A stretch of 64,000 bases of DNA from Talaromyces rugulosus (Eukaryota > Ascomycota > Eurotiomycetes > Eurotiales > Trichocomaceae). The translations under genes and the position numbers were made by a program. Below the pieces are notes generated by a model that made no database searches, was not told where the DNA came from, and saw only the letters and a program-made list of their open reading frames with translations. The stretch lies in contig NC_049564.1 in the NCBI RefSeq assembly GCF_013368755.1, positions 4,286,001-4,350,000 of the forward strand, in the 5' to 3' direction. Position 1 is the first letter of the stretch; each line of letters starts with the position of its first letter. Shown piece by piece: positions 1-10,896 of this stretch.

Positions 1-731
1 CTCTCGTGGCTGTCCCTCTGGCTCCTCCACAGGACGACATGGAGCTGATGCAAATCCGATTTTCGCCGCTCGACATTGAAGGACATCCAGTGCCCCTTGA
101 TACAATCAGCCTTACCGTCGTCAAGACAGGATCCGGCGACCTTTTGATCGCACGAACTGAGATTGAGCCCCCGGCTGGCCAAGATGATCACGAGTCGTGG
201 GAGCAGTGCAACGGCGAGGCCCGATGCCTGAGACGCCTGGTCTTTGTCCGTATCCAAGCCTTGGTCCAGTCGGCCAAAGCACACATGATGAACTTGAAGG
301 CAAAGCTCATGTTCGGCGGCAAGGGCTGCCACGGAAAGTCTCGCCCCGGTCACATGAAGCATGGCCACCATGATCTCGAAAACGCCAGCAGCGAACATAA
401 CCACCCTCACCACATGGGCCCCAACGGCCACGCCCACCACCATCGCCATGGTTGGCACCGCACCTTCTTGCGTATTGTTCGTTTCATCGTGGTTCCTGCC
501 ATTCTGGGTGTTCTCGCTGGTCTTGCTGCTAGCGCCGTCGGAATGATCGTCGGCCAGCTCATCGTTTTCGTCTGGGCGCGCTTCCGCCGCAACACCACTA
601 CCCAATCTACCTCGACTCTCGAGCAAGGAACTGTCTCGGAGAAGGAAATTCTCATGGCCCAAGATGCCCAGGCTGATGATCTTCCACCATACAGCGACGA
701 AGAGCAGACTCCTCCCGCAGACACCAAGTGA
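1..731 (+). CDS. C-terminal part of a putative membrane protein (5' end outside window)
   Basis: The reading frame is already open at the window edge and ends in TGA at 729-731, so only the C-terminal ~242 residues are seen. The first residues (LVAVPLAPPQDD) give no convincing start. In order there is a soluble beta-like segment with a conserved-looking 'DTISLTVVKTGSGDLLIARTE' core, a Cys pair around 'EQCNGEARCLRR', a His/Gly-rich stretch (~residues 105-150), one long hydrophobic helix (~155-193, ending in WARFRR) and an acidic Pro-rich cytosolic tail with PPYSDEE. This suggests a type I membrane protein with a luminal or extracellular domain. It resembles uncharacterised fungal DUF7728-type proteins, but that is recollection rather than a search result. 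The His-rich stretch could bind metal; nothing else supports a function. Confidence 0.75.
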   Translation, partial: LVAVPLAPPQDDMELMQIRFSPLDIEGHPVPLDTISLTVVKTGSGDLLIARTEIEPPAGQDDHESWEQCNGEARCLRRLVFVRIQALVQSAKAHMMNLKAKLMFGGKGCHGKSRPGHMKHGHHDLENASSEHNHPHHMGPNGHAHHHRHGWHRTFLRIVRFIVVPAILGVLAGLAASAVGMIVGQLIVFVWARFRRNTTTQSTSTLEQGTVSEKEILMAQDAQADDLPPYSDEEQTPPADTK

Positions 732-1505
732 GAGGATATATAATTGCATTGGGCGACCTGTGAAGACGCCATCTATACTGTTCAATAAGCTATTCCAAGC
801 ATGGATTATTATATGTGGGGTTTTTTCTGGATTAGGAGCACTTGGGATAGGCGAAAACTTTGTCTAGTCATTCACTTTCATTTTATTGGTTTTCTATAAT
901 CTCGGTAGCTACACGGTTGTCTGGTAACCGCCATAGCTGCTGGGACACATGTCATTAGTTGTACTATTTCATAAGACTGCAATCAATCTATTTTCAGTGA
1001 AACCACTAGACGGACTGTGAAGCAGCTAACTTTAATAGTAAGTTGATAGTTAAAAGAGTTAAGAGGCTTAGACCTGAGTCACTCACTGTCCAGTGTTGAT
1101 ATTCAGGGCCAAGAAAGTGCACGTGACTGTACAGAGTGTCCAATCAACGCCCGTCCCGGGGGGCGTGGGACCCACCCTGGTGCAGCATGACTGGCGCTGG
1201 TTGGCTTGTCGACCTTCACCTGCTGACGGCGTGTAATGTTGCTCGCTCTCCTCCACCAAGAACCGGCCAGAAGGAAGCATGTCGGCACTGTCCACAGAAT
1301 CATGAATTGACGTTTCCGCCTCGCATTATTGATTGTAACATACCGGGCTATATTCCTTGCTCCTGTCGCGCCCAAGAGGGCTCGTCCTAGTCAGGCCCTT
1401 CTCCGCTCCCCGGGAACCTGTTGAACCACACCTATTTCGCCGGACAACCACCAGCTCGGTGATACGTCCAGACAGAGTACAACTACCCACACACTTTTAC
1501 GAATC
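732..1505. promoter_or_regulatory. Intergenic region, promoter of the RabGAP gene; CACGTG at 1120-1125
   Basis: No credible gene is seen. A perfect E-box core CACGTG lies at 1120-1125 and a CCAAT box at 1140-1144, about 370 bases upstream of the RabGAP start. Short open frames between 1083 and 1680 are shadows of the untranslated leader and of the gene itself. Confidence 0.5.
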
Positions 1506-4500
1506 ATGTTCCAATTCTCGTCCTTTGTCCAAAAGGCTCAGTCGTTCATTGACCCCGCGAATTTCAGCCTCCCGACGATATCGTCCTCCGATCGCAACCC
1601 CTCCAAAGCCTCTCTCTTCCGCCAGCAGTTTCGCCTTCCAGATTCCCAAAACCCGCTACAAGAGATTACTGCAGACTTGATCCTTCCGATTCCCAGGCCG
1701 CCTGCAACAAGTACCCATGGAGAACGCTCTCGGGAAGCAGACCGGGCTGGCAACCGCTATACCGGTCGCCTGCATTTGAGTGAGCGCTTCCTCTGTTTTT
1801 CCACCCAGCCAACCAGTTTTATACCCTCTGCCAGTCACAGTTTGTCGACGACATTTACTGGGCAAACTCATGGCACCGGCCCGTCTGGAAATGGCTTCAC
1901 AATTCCGCTGTGTTCCATTCGCCGTGTGGAACGATTGAATAGTCTCAGCCATGTCTTTTCTCTCGCTTTAACAACTTGGAACGGGGCTTTGGGGAAACAT
2001 TCCACTAAAGATGGTTCCTTCGTCGCCCAACGATTCACTCTTCAGTTGGTTGGTAGCAGGCAGGCCTGCGAGCGTTTTTGCGATGGGTTGAAGAAGGTGC
2101 TGAGAGAGAGTATCAAGGAGATCGACCAGCTTCGTGCTGTGGTTCTCGAGGAGTACTCTGAGTACCTCCTCACAATGCCTCCCAAGGGCAAAGAGGATAC
2201 CGAAAGTGAAGCAAGACAGCCACCTGACGCCGGTCTTGGTATGGTTTTCCGGTATCCCGGAGATGCTCGCAAGCTTAGAGATCGGAGCAAGATGCGCTTG
2301 TGGGCTGAATACTTTAGGGGTGAGTTTTCCCCAGTAGTAGTTTCCATGGTCAGCGGTAAATATTAATTATACACAGAGAATGGACGCAATGCGACCCTGA
2401 TCCGACAACCGACGTTTCATAAGCTAATCCGCGTCGGCTTGCCCAATCGGTTGAGAGGAGAGGTCTGGGAAGTGGCTTCTGGGTCTCTTTACCTTCGACT
2501 GAGATCCCCGAAGCTCTTCGAAGAGACCCTGGCTAAATTTGCTGGCCGGGAATCTCTAGCCATCGACGAGATTGAGAAGGATCTGAATCGCAGTCTCCCA
2601 GAGTACCCCGGCTTTCAGAGCGAGGAGGGCATTGGACGCTTGCGAAGAGTATTGACTGCATATAGCTGGACTAATGAGTCAGTAGGCTACTGTCAAGCAA
2701 TGAACATAGTGGTTGCAGCCTTATTAATGTAAGTTTGGCACCCTAGGTATCATATGATATCACATGGACTGGAACTAACACATCCTAGATACATGTCAGA
2801 GTCACAAGCGTTCTTTTTGTTATCGGTGCTTTGTGACCGTCTTCTTCCTGGTTACTACTCAACAACCATGTATGGAACACTCTTGGACCAGAAAGTGTTT
2901 GAATCTTTGGTTGAAAAGACGATGCCGGTCCTCTGGGAACACCTAGTCAAATCCGACGTACAGCTATCCGTCGTATCTCTACCATGGTTCCTTTCTCTTT
3001 ATATAAACTCCATGCCTTTGGTATTTGCTTTCCGGGTGCTAGATGTGTTCTTCCTCGAGGGCCCGAAAGTGCTGTTTCAAGTCGGCCTGGCTATCCTGCG
3101 TATCAATGGCGAAGAACTATTGGATGTGCAGGATGATGGCTCTTTCATATCGATTCTCAAGTCGTACTTTTCTCGCTTGGACGAATCAGCTCACCCCCGC
3201 TCTGAGAACCCGAAGCTTAGAGCCATTACTCGTTTTCAGGAACTGATGGTGGTGGCTTTCAAGGAGTTCTCGGGGATTACTCACAATGAGATTACTGAGC
3301 ACCGTACGAAACATAAAGATGCGGTATTGGAGAACATCGAGAACTTTGCCAAACGCACATCGATAAGAAACCTCGGTCCCGAGAGTAAAAAGTTGAGCAC
3401 GGAAGACCTCGGGGCAATCTACGATCGTTTCTACGAGGTTCTTTATGATCGTGAACAGAGACAAAAGCTCCTGTCTGACGAGCAAAAGAAGTTGGAGAAG
3501 AAAAAGGTTGAACGGTACTCGATTCTTGGGCCTCCGGTTGATGCTGAAGTTGGCCGGGTTGGGCTTGGCCCGAGTCCCACGCATATGGACTACGATGCTT
3601 TCCGGGAATTCCTGGCTGAAACTGCGCGCTGGGCAATAGCAGATTCCCCGGGACAGTCGAGAAAGCAATCCATGTCTGACCGCAGTATGGCTAACAATGG
3701 AAGTATTCGTGGTCGAAGTTCATCAACCTCCAAATGGGGCGAGAAAATCGAGCCGGCTGATCATGAGTTCATGGAACGGCTGTACCGCAAATGGAACACG
3801 GACGGTGCGGAAAGCCTGAGTCTTCAAAATGTTGCTGTCGGATTGGCAAAGCTAAAGGGTACGCGTGATATCATGAACTCGATCAACTACTTTTTTGATT
3901 TGTACGATGATAGTGGAAACGGCCAGGTTGACCGAGAGGGTATCCTGAGGATTTCCGAAGCTTTACTCTTTCTGTCGCGAAGGGGTTTCGACGGCGCTAT
4001 CACTCCCAGTGAAACAGACGATGTATTGGATGCTAGCCTTCCACTTGAACAGCGGGATAGAGTGAAACTTAGCGTCGACGAGCGATTCCTTGGAAGTGTT
4101 AGTTCTTTCATCCGACGATGCTTTGAATATGCCGACCCGAGCCATCCCCAAAATCAAGGTCAAAGTACCAGTACAGCCAACGAGGAGGATGTCGATAGTG
4201 CCGCCACCAAGTTGGACGCATTTGAGATTGGGGATGACGATGACGACGAAGACCTTATCGAGGTGAATGAAGAGAAGGAAGAAACAGAGACCGAAAAGGG
4301 CTCCCCTCCATCGACTCCTCTTCATAAACCCACCCGTGACTCGGTTGCCTCGCATTCTTCTCGCCCAGAAGCGGCGAACGCTGCTCTTGATCCAAACAAT
4401 CCTCTACACATCACGCTCCCTACGTTTAGAATGGTGGTCCTAGCGGATGAGCTGCTGGAACAGTTCTTCGAGACGTTTTTCCCTCAGTCATTCCGCTTGT

Positions 4501-5087
4501 CCGATCGTCCTCACCCTGCTTCTCTGGCACCGTCCTCGTCTCTTTCATCCAACCTCACGACATTCTCTAACCTTGGAGCTGCACGTTCCACATTCGGCTC
4601 GATTTCTGGCGCAACGGCGGCTGGTGCATCTGGCGGCATCGTTCCTCCTACCAGAGGGCTACGCGGAGTGCTAGACAATATTGTGTCGGACGGAATGCGG
4701 ATGGCAACCGAAGTGCGAAAGAGAATGGAAGAAGCCCAACGAGATATGGAACGAAATGCACTCAACCGTGGCGACGAGGAGGAAGAAGAGGACGACGACG
4801 ATGGCCGCAGTCTAGCTTCTTCAAGCGCAATGGTTGGCGGCATTTCGAGCTGGGGGGCCGGTGCATATGGCATTGATTCTGAACAGCGCGGCGTTCGCGA
4901 CCGTGATCGAGATCTGTTGGAAGGCGCCGAGGCAGAGTCTGTGCCAGATGACAAAGACACTCATCAACCATCCTCGCAGCCTAGCGAGTCGACAGAACCA
5001 CCGTTGTTGTTCTCGTCGTCGTCGGCATCGTCTGCTCCGAAACAGTCGGGCGAAGGTAATGTGGCCAAGGTTGAATTTGACTCTTAG
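1506..5087 (+). CDS. gyp2: GRAM-TBC domain Rab GTPase-activating protein (Gyp2/Mdr1, TBC1D9 type)
   Basis: Exons 1506-2319, 2377-2728 and 2789-5087 join in phase to a protein of about 1154 residues. The N-terminus ([17 protein letters not shown], then [21 protein letters not shown]) and the segment ~80-160 form a GRAM-type lipid-binding domain. The TBC domain (~290-500) starts at [11 protein letters not shown]. It keeps both catalytic fingers: the IEKDLNR arginine motif and the VGYCQAMN glutamine motif, so it should stimulate GTP hydrolysis by a Rab protein. A degenerate EF-hand-like segment ([17 protein letters not shown]) follows, as in TBC1D8/9 and yeast Gyp2. The C-terminal ~350 residues are acidic and low-complexity. 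Length and domain order match fungal Gyp2 homologues, which act in endocytic and Golgi recycling traffic. The splice at 2319/2377 restores the conserved [12 protein letters not shown] segment. Confidence 0.93.
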
Positions 5088-5483
5088 GCGATATATTATT
5101 ATACCATCTCTTCGCTCCTTTTATTTTTTGGTGGTTGGAATTAATAGTGTTTTGTTTTGATGGCCTGATTCTGGTTTCCTATAATGATTTGTTTATACAG
5201 CTTTGATGTACATATTTGTCATTTAGGTTGCGAGCGTATATTGAATGACGAACCATTGGTTGATTAATTTGAATATTAGTAGATTAATTATCAGAAGCAT
5301 ATTGATCTATCGAAATACTGTCAAAAGATGTTGATCAGCAGCCAGTATGGAGAACGGTCAGAAGCCAATTATAGCTTTTCAAGTGGGGTCGCGGGCTACG
5401 TCACTCCAACTGCGAGAATCGAGCTGGAGAGCTTCAAATATATCTCTACGCGCTGCTTTGGTCCATAGGCGGCGATTTAAACC
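5088..5483. other. Intergenic spacer between RabGAP and 5-phosphatase genes
   Basis: AT-rich 3' untranslated sequence of the upstream gene followed by a short promoter. No gene, RNA or repeat is seen. Confidence 0.6.
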
Positions 5484-6848
5484 ATGGACGAACTGTCTCT
5501 ATATATTGTCACGTTCAACTGCGCGCGCAATGTGATCCCCCGAGACCAGTTTGCCGCTCATCTGCTCGACGTGCTCCCACTTTCCAGGACCACTGCCCCG
5601 GAGCTCTTGGTGCTAAATCTCCAAGAAGTCGCGCCCATAGCTTATGCATTTCTGGGCGGATCCTTTTTGGTTCCGTACTTTGACGCACTCAATGCTGCTG
5701 TCAATGATGCTGCCCAGAACCGGTGGCCAGATGTCAAATATGTCAACTTGGTGACACACAACTGCGGTCTGACGGCGTTGCTCGTGTTTGCGCGTGCCGA
5801 TATTGTCGAGGATATAGCATGGTCTGATACTGCAGAGGTTGGTGTTGGTGTCCATGAGACGGGGAATAAAGGTGCTGTTGGCGCGCGATTGGGATATACG
5901 ACGAGGGGGAATGAGACTGTGGATCTTACCTTTGTCGCGGCACATATCGCCCCTATGGAAGATGCGTATGATCAGAGGAATCAGGATTGGAAGAGTATCG
6001 TTGAGCGTCTAGTGTTTACCAAGTCGGGAAACAACAACAACAGCAGCAACAACAGTACCCAGGGAGTGGATGCTCAAGAAGGCCGAGATGATGATGCAGA
6101 CGAGGGTGCTAGCCTTCTTCTACGAGAAGAAAGCAGTCGCCAGTCAAACATGTTCACTCCTAGATCGCATCTTTTCTTTGCAGGGGACCTGAACTATCGC
6201 ACGTCAGATGCACCGCCATCACCAGAAGACTATGCGCGATTCCCTCAGCCTGACGCGCCTCTTGACGACCCAGCCCATCATTCTCAATTATTTGCCAAGG
6301 ATCAGTTAACCCGGGAGCTACGTGCCCAAAACACCCTCCATGGGCTCTCGGAAGCACCCATAAAGTTTCCTCCGACTTACAAATACTCCAGCAAGGCTCA
6401 AAGGGCTGCTGCCCTAGTGGAAGATGAGCCCAAGGTCTGGCAGTGGGCGAGACATCGCTGGCCGAGTTGGTGTGATCGAATCTTGTATCTGGATCTTCCG
6501 CCTTGGATGAAGGATAGCGGACGTGTAGAGGTCCATGGCTATGATGCACTACCTCTCTTTTCTACGTCAGACCACCGTGCAGTAGCATTAGCGGTATCAG
6601 TTCCGCTAAAGCCGATTCCTCAACCACCACCGTCGTCGTCAACTGACGATGTTCGCCTACACCCGCCATTTTCCATTGATCCACACTGGAAGGCTAAGAG
6701 GGAGACAGCGAGAACCAAAGAGATTGTTGTTGGCGGGCTTTCATATCTCGCCTTGACACGAGAAGGAAACGGCTTCTTGCTGGCGGGCACAATCGGTCTG
6801 ATTGGCTGCTGGTTTGTGCTTCAATCACTTCTCCTAGGTGATATCTGA
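5484..6848 (+). CDS. Inositol polyphosphate 5-phosphatase, Inp54-like, tail-anchored
   Basis: A single exon of 454 residues with the full set of 5-phosphatase motifs of the endonuclease/exonuclease/phosphatase fold: FNCARN near the start, NLQEVAP (catalytic Glu), HETGNKGAVGARL, GDLNYRTS (Asp/Asn), PSWCDRIL and SDHRAVAL (catalytic Asp-His) near residue 365. These predict Mg-dependent removal of the 5-phosphate from PI(4,5)P2 or a related phosphoinositide. A hydrophobic segment in the last ~25 residues (GFLLAGTIGLIGCWFVLQSLLLG) looks like a tail anchor, as in yeast Inp54, which sits on the ER. There is no Sac1 domain, which separates it from synaptojanin-type enzymes. A ~70-residue insert rich in Asn, Ser, Asp and Glu (~180-240) lies between motifs. 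Substrate choice is inferred from the family. Confidence 0.88.
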   Translation: MDELSLYIVTFNCARNVIPRDQFAAHLLDVLPLSRTTAPELLVLNLQEVAPIAYAFLGGSFLVPYFDALNAAVNDAAQNRWPDVKYVNLVTHNCGLTALLVFARADIVEDIAWSDTAEVGVGVHETGNKGAVGARLGYTTRGNETVDLTFVAAHIAPMEDAYDQRNQDWKSIVERLVFTKSGNNNNSSNNSTQGVDAQEGRDDDADEGASLLLREESSRQSNMFTPRSHLFFAGDLNYRTSDAPPSPEDYARFPQPDAPLDDPAHHSQLFAKDQLTRELRAQNTLHGLSEAPIKFPPTYKYSSKAQRAAALVEDEPKVWQWARHRWPSWCDRILYLDLPPWMKDSGRVEVHGYDALPLFSTSDHRAVALAVSVPLKPIPQPPPSSSTDDVRLHPPFSIDPHWKAKRETARTKEIVVGGLSYLALTREGNGFLLAGTIGLIGCWFVLQSLLLGDI

Positions 6849-9084
6849 AACTTGTGTCCCCCCGGGTTTGCGAAATTTGGCCAGATTTTTTTTTTGTTTT
6901 GGTTGGGCATTGTCATACTCGACTCTTGAAACTGAAACTGACTCCGCTTCGGGCTGGGACATTTTGTGGTATCCATTTTTGTAGGCAACCTTTTTTTCTT
7001 TCTTTTTTTTGCGTTACGAAGAGGATTTCACCGCTTCTCTTGCACACCGCGGCTGAAAATTAAAAGAGAGGCGGTCAACATAGTAGCCCGGGTTACATGA
7101 CGTGGTCGTATTATTTGGGCTGTGTTGTGGCTAAGATGAGTATCAAAATAGGTCTTGCGGTGATACCATATACACAGCCTTGTTGCCCAAATGTTATACC
7201 GAGGCGCAAGGCTCTGTATCGTCTTTTTTTTTTGAAACGCGGCGCGGACAGAGAGTTGGGTCCGATACATACAACAAGCACAGCCCCAGGTTATAGTTCA
7301 GGCTTTTTGCTAGCCATTAATATTTAATGTGATCTGAGGTGAGAAATCGAAAGTGTGTTGGATTGGCATGAACAGGATTAGCAGGGCTGTGCATCTTGCC
7401 AACCAAGTGGGGGCACCCAACACTCCAGTCACTATAGGGCTATCCATATAGTCGAATCAGAATCTCTTTTTTTTTTCCTTCTCTCGGTAATAATAAAAAT
7501 ATTTTGTTTGGTGCATCGTGTGTTGGTTCATTGCGGCCTTACTGGAGCCAACAGTCTAGATCGTAATGTGGACCAGACACGGCATCGTCGGAGGTGAAGT
7601 TAACTCTTCGGTCCCTAATTTACTACAGGTTTTTTTGTATTTTGGGTTGAGTTTTTGACTGTGACAGGGATTGCCATGTATTAATAGCATTAATATATTA
7701 CTGTTGGTTTTTGTAGTAGTAACTTGGTATTCTCGAGATTCGCTGTTGTTCGGCTCGATGTTCCGGGGCTGCTGATTGGGCAGGAATCGTGCATCATGCA
7801 AACTATGGATTTGTCGGAAGTATGTAGGTTGGAATTTTATTATTATCGAGGTGATATCAGATGAAATGAAAATCATGCAAGGAGTGTAGAATGGCAAATA
7901 TCACCTCTATCTATGGTGATTATATTATACTTTCATGCAGCACAACATGCGGTTGAATCAAACATGCTGAAACAACGCAGTGCAAGGGTTGACGTTTGAC
8001 ACGCGGGATCTCGATAATAGTACTAGTAGTATCTTAATCACCGACTAGGCAATTGGCATACAAGTGGGGCGGCGGCTTTTGGGCTTTTGGGTTCTAGATG
8101 CATCAATGGAAACACGTACGTACATCCCTGGTTAGGTATATTATTTGGTGGTATTATTTGGGTGTTGGGAATTGATGATGCTGGGGGCCGGGGACTCAGC
8201 CCTGTACATGTACCACTACAGTTTTGTTTCGTATTGTCTTGTTTTGGATTTTCCGGCAACCCGGGTCATATGATTGCCAACAGTGGTAGAAGCCAGAATC
8301 CGAGTCCTGTCAGGCTGACTTCAAATAATGGCGGCCATGGCTTGTACCAATGAAGAAATGCATCGGCGAGATCCGGGAGCCGAGGCAGTCTCAAGTAGGT
8401 AGCTAAGCTGGTCAAACCCTGCTGGTGTCGGGCTGTTGAGAATAATAAGTGAGATGGGCCGAAATCCGAGATTACCTTGACAGGACTGACTCATTTGTGG
8501 CTATTATTGTTATATTACAGGTTAACGCCTTACGTTAGTGATTCCGCTGTCCCGGGCCGCTAACTTTTATGGCGGTTCCAGAGTCGCAGGGGTGTGTGTG
8601 GTAACTTGGTTTTGTACCGCATCGTACGGGACCCAAGGTACTCCCAAGTACTCCGCCGCTACTGCAGTGTAATCATACCGCGTACCGTATCGTACCGATA
8701 CACGATCTAGACCAGTCTCGCGATCGGGCGGGATGTTAGGTTAGTGGCCGTTTTTTTTCTGCAAGCCTCACTATTATTCCTTTCCTCTTCTTCTTCCACT
8801 TCTTCCACTTCCTCTTCGCTCGTTTTTAAAACCCCTGCTGCTGCTGCTGCTCGACGTCATTCATTTTTCATCCCGGTTGATTTAATTATCCACGCTCACG
8901 CTCCTTTATTTTCTTCGTCTGGTCCTGTCTCTTCGCTCTTTCTTTCGTGTCAGCTATTCACCTGTCTCGCTATCGCAATACGATTTACACTACGTCGCAA
9001 GACTCAACACTTTACATAATTCAAAGCAGAACTACCACTGCAACTGCCACTACAAATACATCCGTACCAAACAAACACACCGCC
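6849..9084. other. Long intergenic region upstream of the small Cys-rich gene
   Basis: About 2.2 kb with no convincing coding gene: the open frames present are short, lack family signatures and are broken by T-tracts. Several T-runs (6883-6900, 6980-7010, 7226-7236) and AT-rich stretches occur. At 8612-8706 there is a cluster of GTACCG/CGTAC repeats, including GTATCGTACCGATAC (8688-8702), an interrupted palindrome. From about 8750 the sequence turns pyrimidine-rich (TTCTTCTTCCACTTC type), as in long fungal leader regions. An unannotated non-coding RNA cannot be excluded. Confidence 0.5.
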
Positions 9085-9354
9085 ATGTACTCGTGCGCCA
9101 ACTACCCCCGAGGCTGCCGTGGCCGCTGCAACACCCAAGGCGGGAAATGCAGCGATTGCACCGTGAGTCTTGTCTTACCCTGCATCTTCTTGCAACACAC
9201 ATATATATATGGACATGCTAACTGTCAACAGGTCCTCAACCTACGGCGACCCTACAACTCCTTCTCCCCCTTTGCGCCGAACCGCGACTTCCGCCGTCCC
9301 GTGCGGTCTGTCTTTGCGCCTCAGGAGGTGCCCGACAAGGCCAACGAGATCTAA
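9085..9354 (+). CDS. Small cysteine-rich protein, 66 residues, function unknown
   Basis: Two exons, 9085-9162 and 9232-9354, give 26 + 40 residues. Exon 1 contains five Cys in the spacing C-x6-C-x3-C-x6-C-x2-C within 26 residues (MYSCANYPRGCRGRC then GGKCSDC), which could bind one zinc ion. Exon 2 is Cys-free, basic and aromatic (LNLRRPYNSFSPF) and ends in an acidic tail. There is no signal peptide, so it is not a typical secreted effector. The intron (9163-9231, GTGAGT...CAG) is 69 bases, a multiple of three, without an in-frame stop, so the unspliced RNA would code for an 89-residue form with a hydrophobic insert. Purine at -3 of the ATG is absent (CCGCC context instead). I recognise similar small proteins only as uncharacterised Eurotiales genes. 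It sits alone in about 4 kb of sparse DNA. Confidence 0.65.
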   Translation: MYSCANYPRGCRGRCNTQGGKCSDCTVSLVLPCIFLQHTYIYGHANCQQVLNLRRPYNSFSPFAPNRDFRRPVRSVFAPQEVPDKANEI

Positions 9355-9664
9355 ACTGATGAATCTCCTTCTCTTTTTCTTGCATCCAGCAACTACTGAA
9401 AAAAAGCATGCATGGGAGGTTCTTTTGATTGGCATTTTACGGTATCAGCGCGGCGTTTCTACTACTATGACCTCTACCTTTTTACAACACACACACACAG
9501 GAAGCCGGCTTCCTTGGAAATTCTCTACAGAAGAAAACAATGGAGAATCGACAACGACGCCCCGATCTTGCATCTATCCGAATGAGGATAACTGAATTTG
9601 CGATTGTTTATTTTTACTTTTTTTGTTTTTATGTTTATTTGCGTGCAGTCTTTGAAACAAAGTA

Positions 9665-9667
<3 letters not shown>

Positions 9668-9695
<28 letters not shown>
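9668..9695. repeat. (CT)14 microsatellite
   Basis: Uninterrupted CT dinucleotide repeat of 28 bases, directly followed by ATG and a run of T residues. It lies about 310 bases downstream of the Cys-rich gene stop codon. Confidence 0.9.
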
Positions 9696-10311
9696 ATGTT
9701 TTTTTTTTTATAAAAATCCCCGGCTGGTCCGCCTCACGTCCGAGCACCAGGGGACTCGCTTTGTTTCAGAGCAAGATACCCCTGGCGGATCGTGCCGAGT
9801 ATGATCTCTTTCTTGACAGCCCGCTGAGCGGACAAGAAAGAAACCGGAAATAGGCGGAGCACTTAGAGTTCAACCTGTTCTTTGTTGTCTGTTTTCCGAT
9901 TTGCTTGCTTACATCTCCTCATCACCTTCCCTCTCGAATATGTTTTTCCCTCCCTGAACCCTATCCCTATGAGACCTGTATTAATCTTCATCTTCTTTTT
10001 TCTCTCTCTTCACGACACCCATTCGCTCTACATATACCCCGGTTTTGAAATATATGCCCATTGATTTGTATAGTCTGCAGTTTGAATAAATGCATTTCTC
10101 CATCCTTGATAATAACAACATATTATGTGATTATTACCTAACATCAATTGATTTAAACAAAGAGCAGTCCCAGGCAGCCACGTTTATTATTAATAATATC
10201 AATTATTATTATTGGTAATCCGAGTTTTTGCCGGGAATTTTCTAGAAAACCCTAAATCGGGTCCCGCATTCATGCATATTTACCACATGTGCATCTATAC
10301 ATACTCACATA

Positions 10312-10372
10312 CTCTGTATGTATATATGTGCACATATACACATGGATATATATATACATATATATATCCTGT
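10312..10372. repeat. Alternating TA/CA tract
   Basis: Low-complexity alternating purine-pyrimidine sequence (TGTATGTATATATGTGCACATATAC and similar, then ATATATATACATATATATAT), a candidate polymorphic microsatellite. Confidence 0.7.
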
Positions 10373-10896
10373 CAAATATTGCGATACTACTACCCCTATT
10401 TTTCACCCCCTATTGATCCTCCTAATTTCATGACTTGCATCGATCGGCTGGCCTGAAACGCGGCTCTCGAGACTGGCTCCAATCACAGGCCGGCTGGCGA
10501 TCGATCGGGGATCGGATCTTGGCGGCGCGCCGCTTTACCCGTTTTTCACATTCCGATGTGGGGATGACTATATTATTATTATTATGTACCATGTACTCAG
10601 TGTACAGGGGATATACGAGTTTCAAATTATGATTAAAAACAATTCTCCGATTGGTCGGCCTGTTTCACGGGATGTATACCTGTTTGACCCGCCGCGGTTC
10701 AAAAGGTTGTAATTAGGTATTTATAGACCTGAACTTAAATATATGCAAAGGCAATCTTGATGAAACGCCGGTTCCTTTGCCGAAATTAAGGCGCTATTGA
10801 TATTAAATCCCATGTCCAGTCTTCTGGTATTATTATTATTATTGTTACTAGCTATAAGCTGGCCTGCTCTGGAATAATCTAGCTACGAGGATGGTT

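Larger units (their letters stand above)
9355..10896. other. Long intergenic region with simple repeats
   Basis: About 1.5 kb between the Cys-rich gene and the 3' end of the regulator gene. It contains a (CT)14 tract (9668-9695) followed by a T-run, ATT/TAT-rich stretches (10180-10215, 10570-10582, 10828-10845) and an alternating purine-pyrimidine TA/CA tract (10300-10372). No gene or RNA is recognised. The open frames here are composed of simple repeats. Confidence 0.5.

Noticed and set aside
10441..10515. Imperfect inverted repeat GATCGGCTGGCCTG / CAGGCCGGCTGGCGATC
   Set aside because: Arms differ by gaps and the sequence has no further RNA-like features; not enough to call a structured RNA or a terminal repeat.
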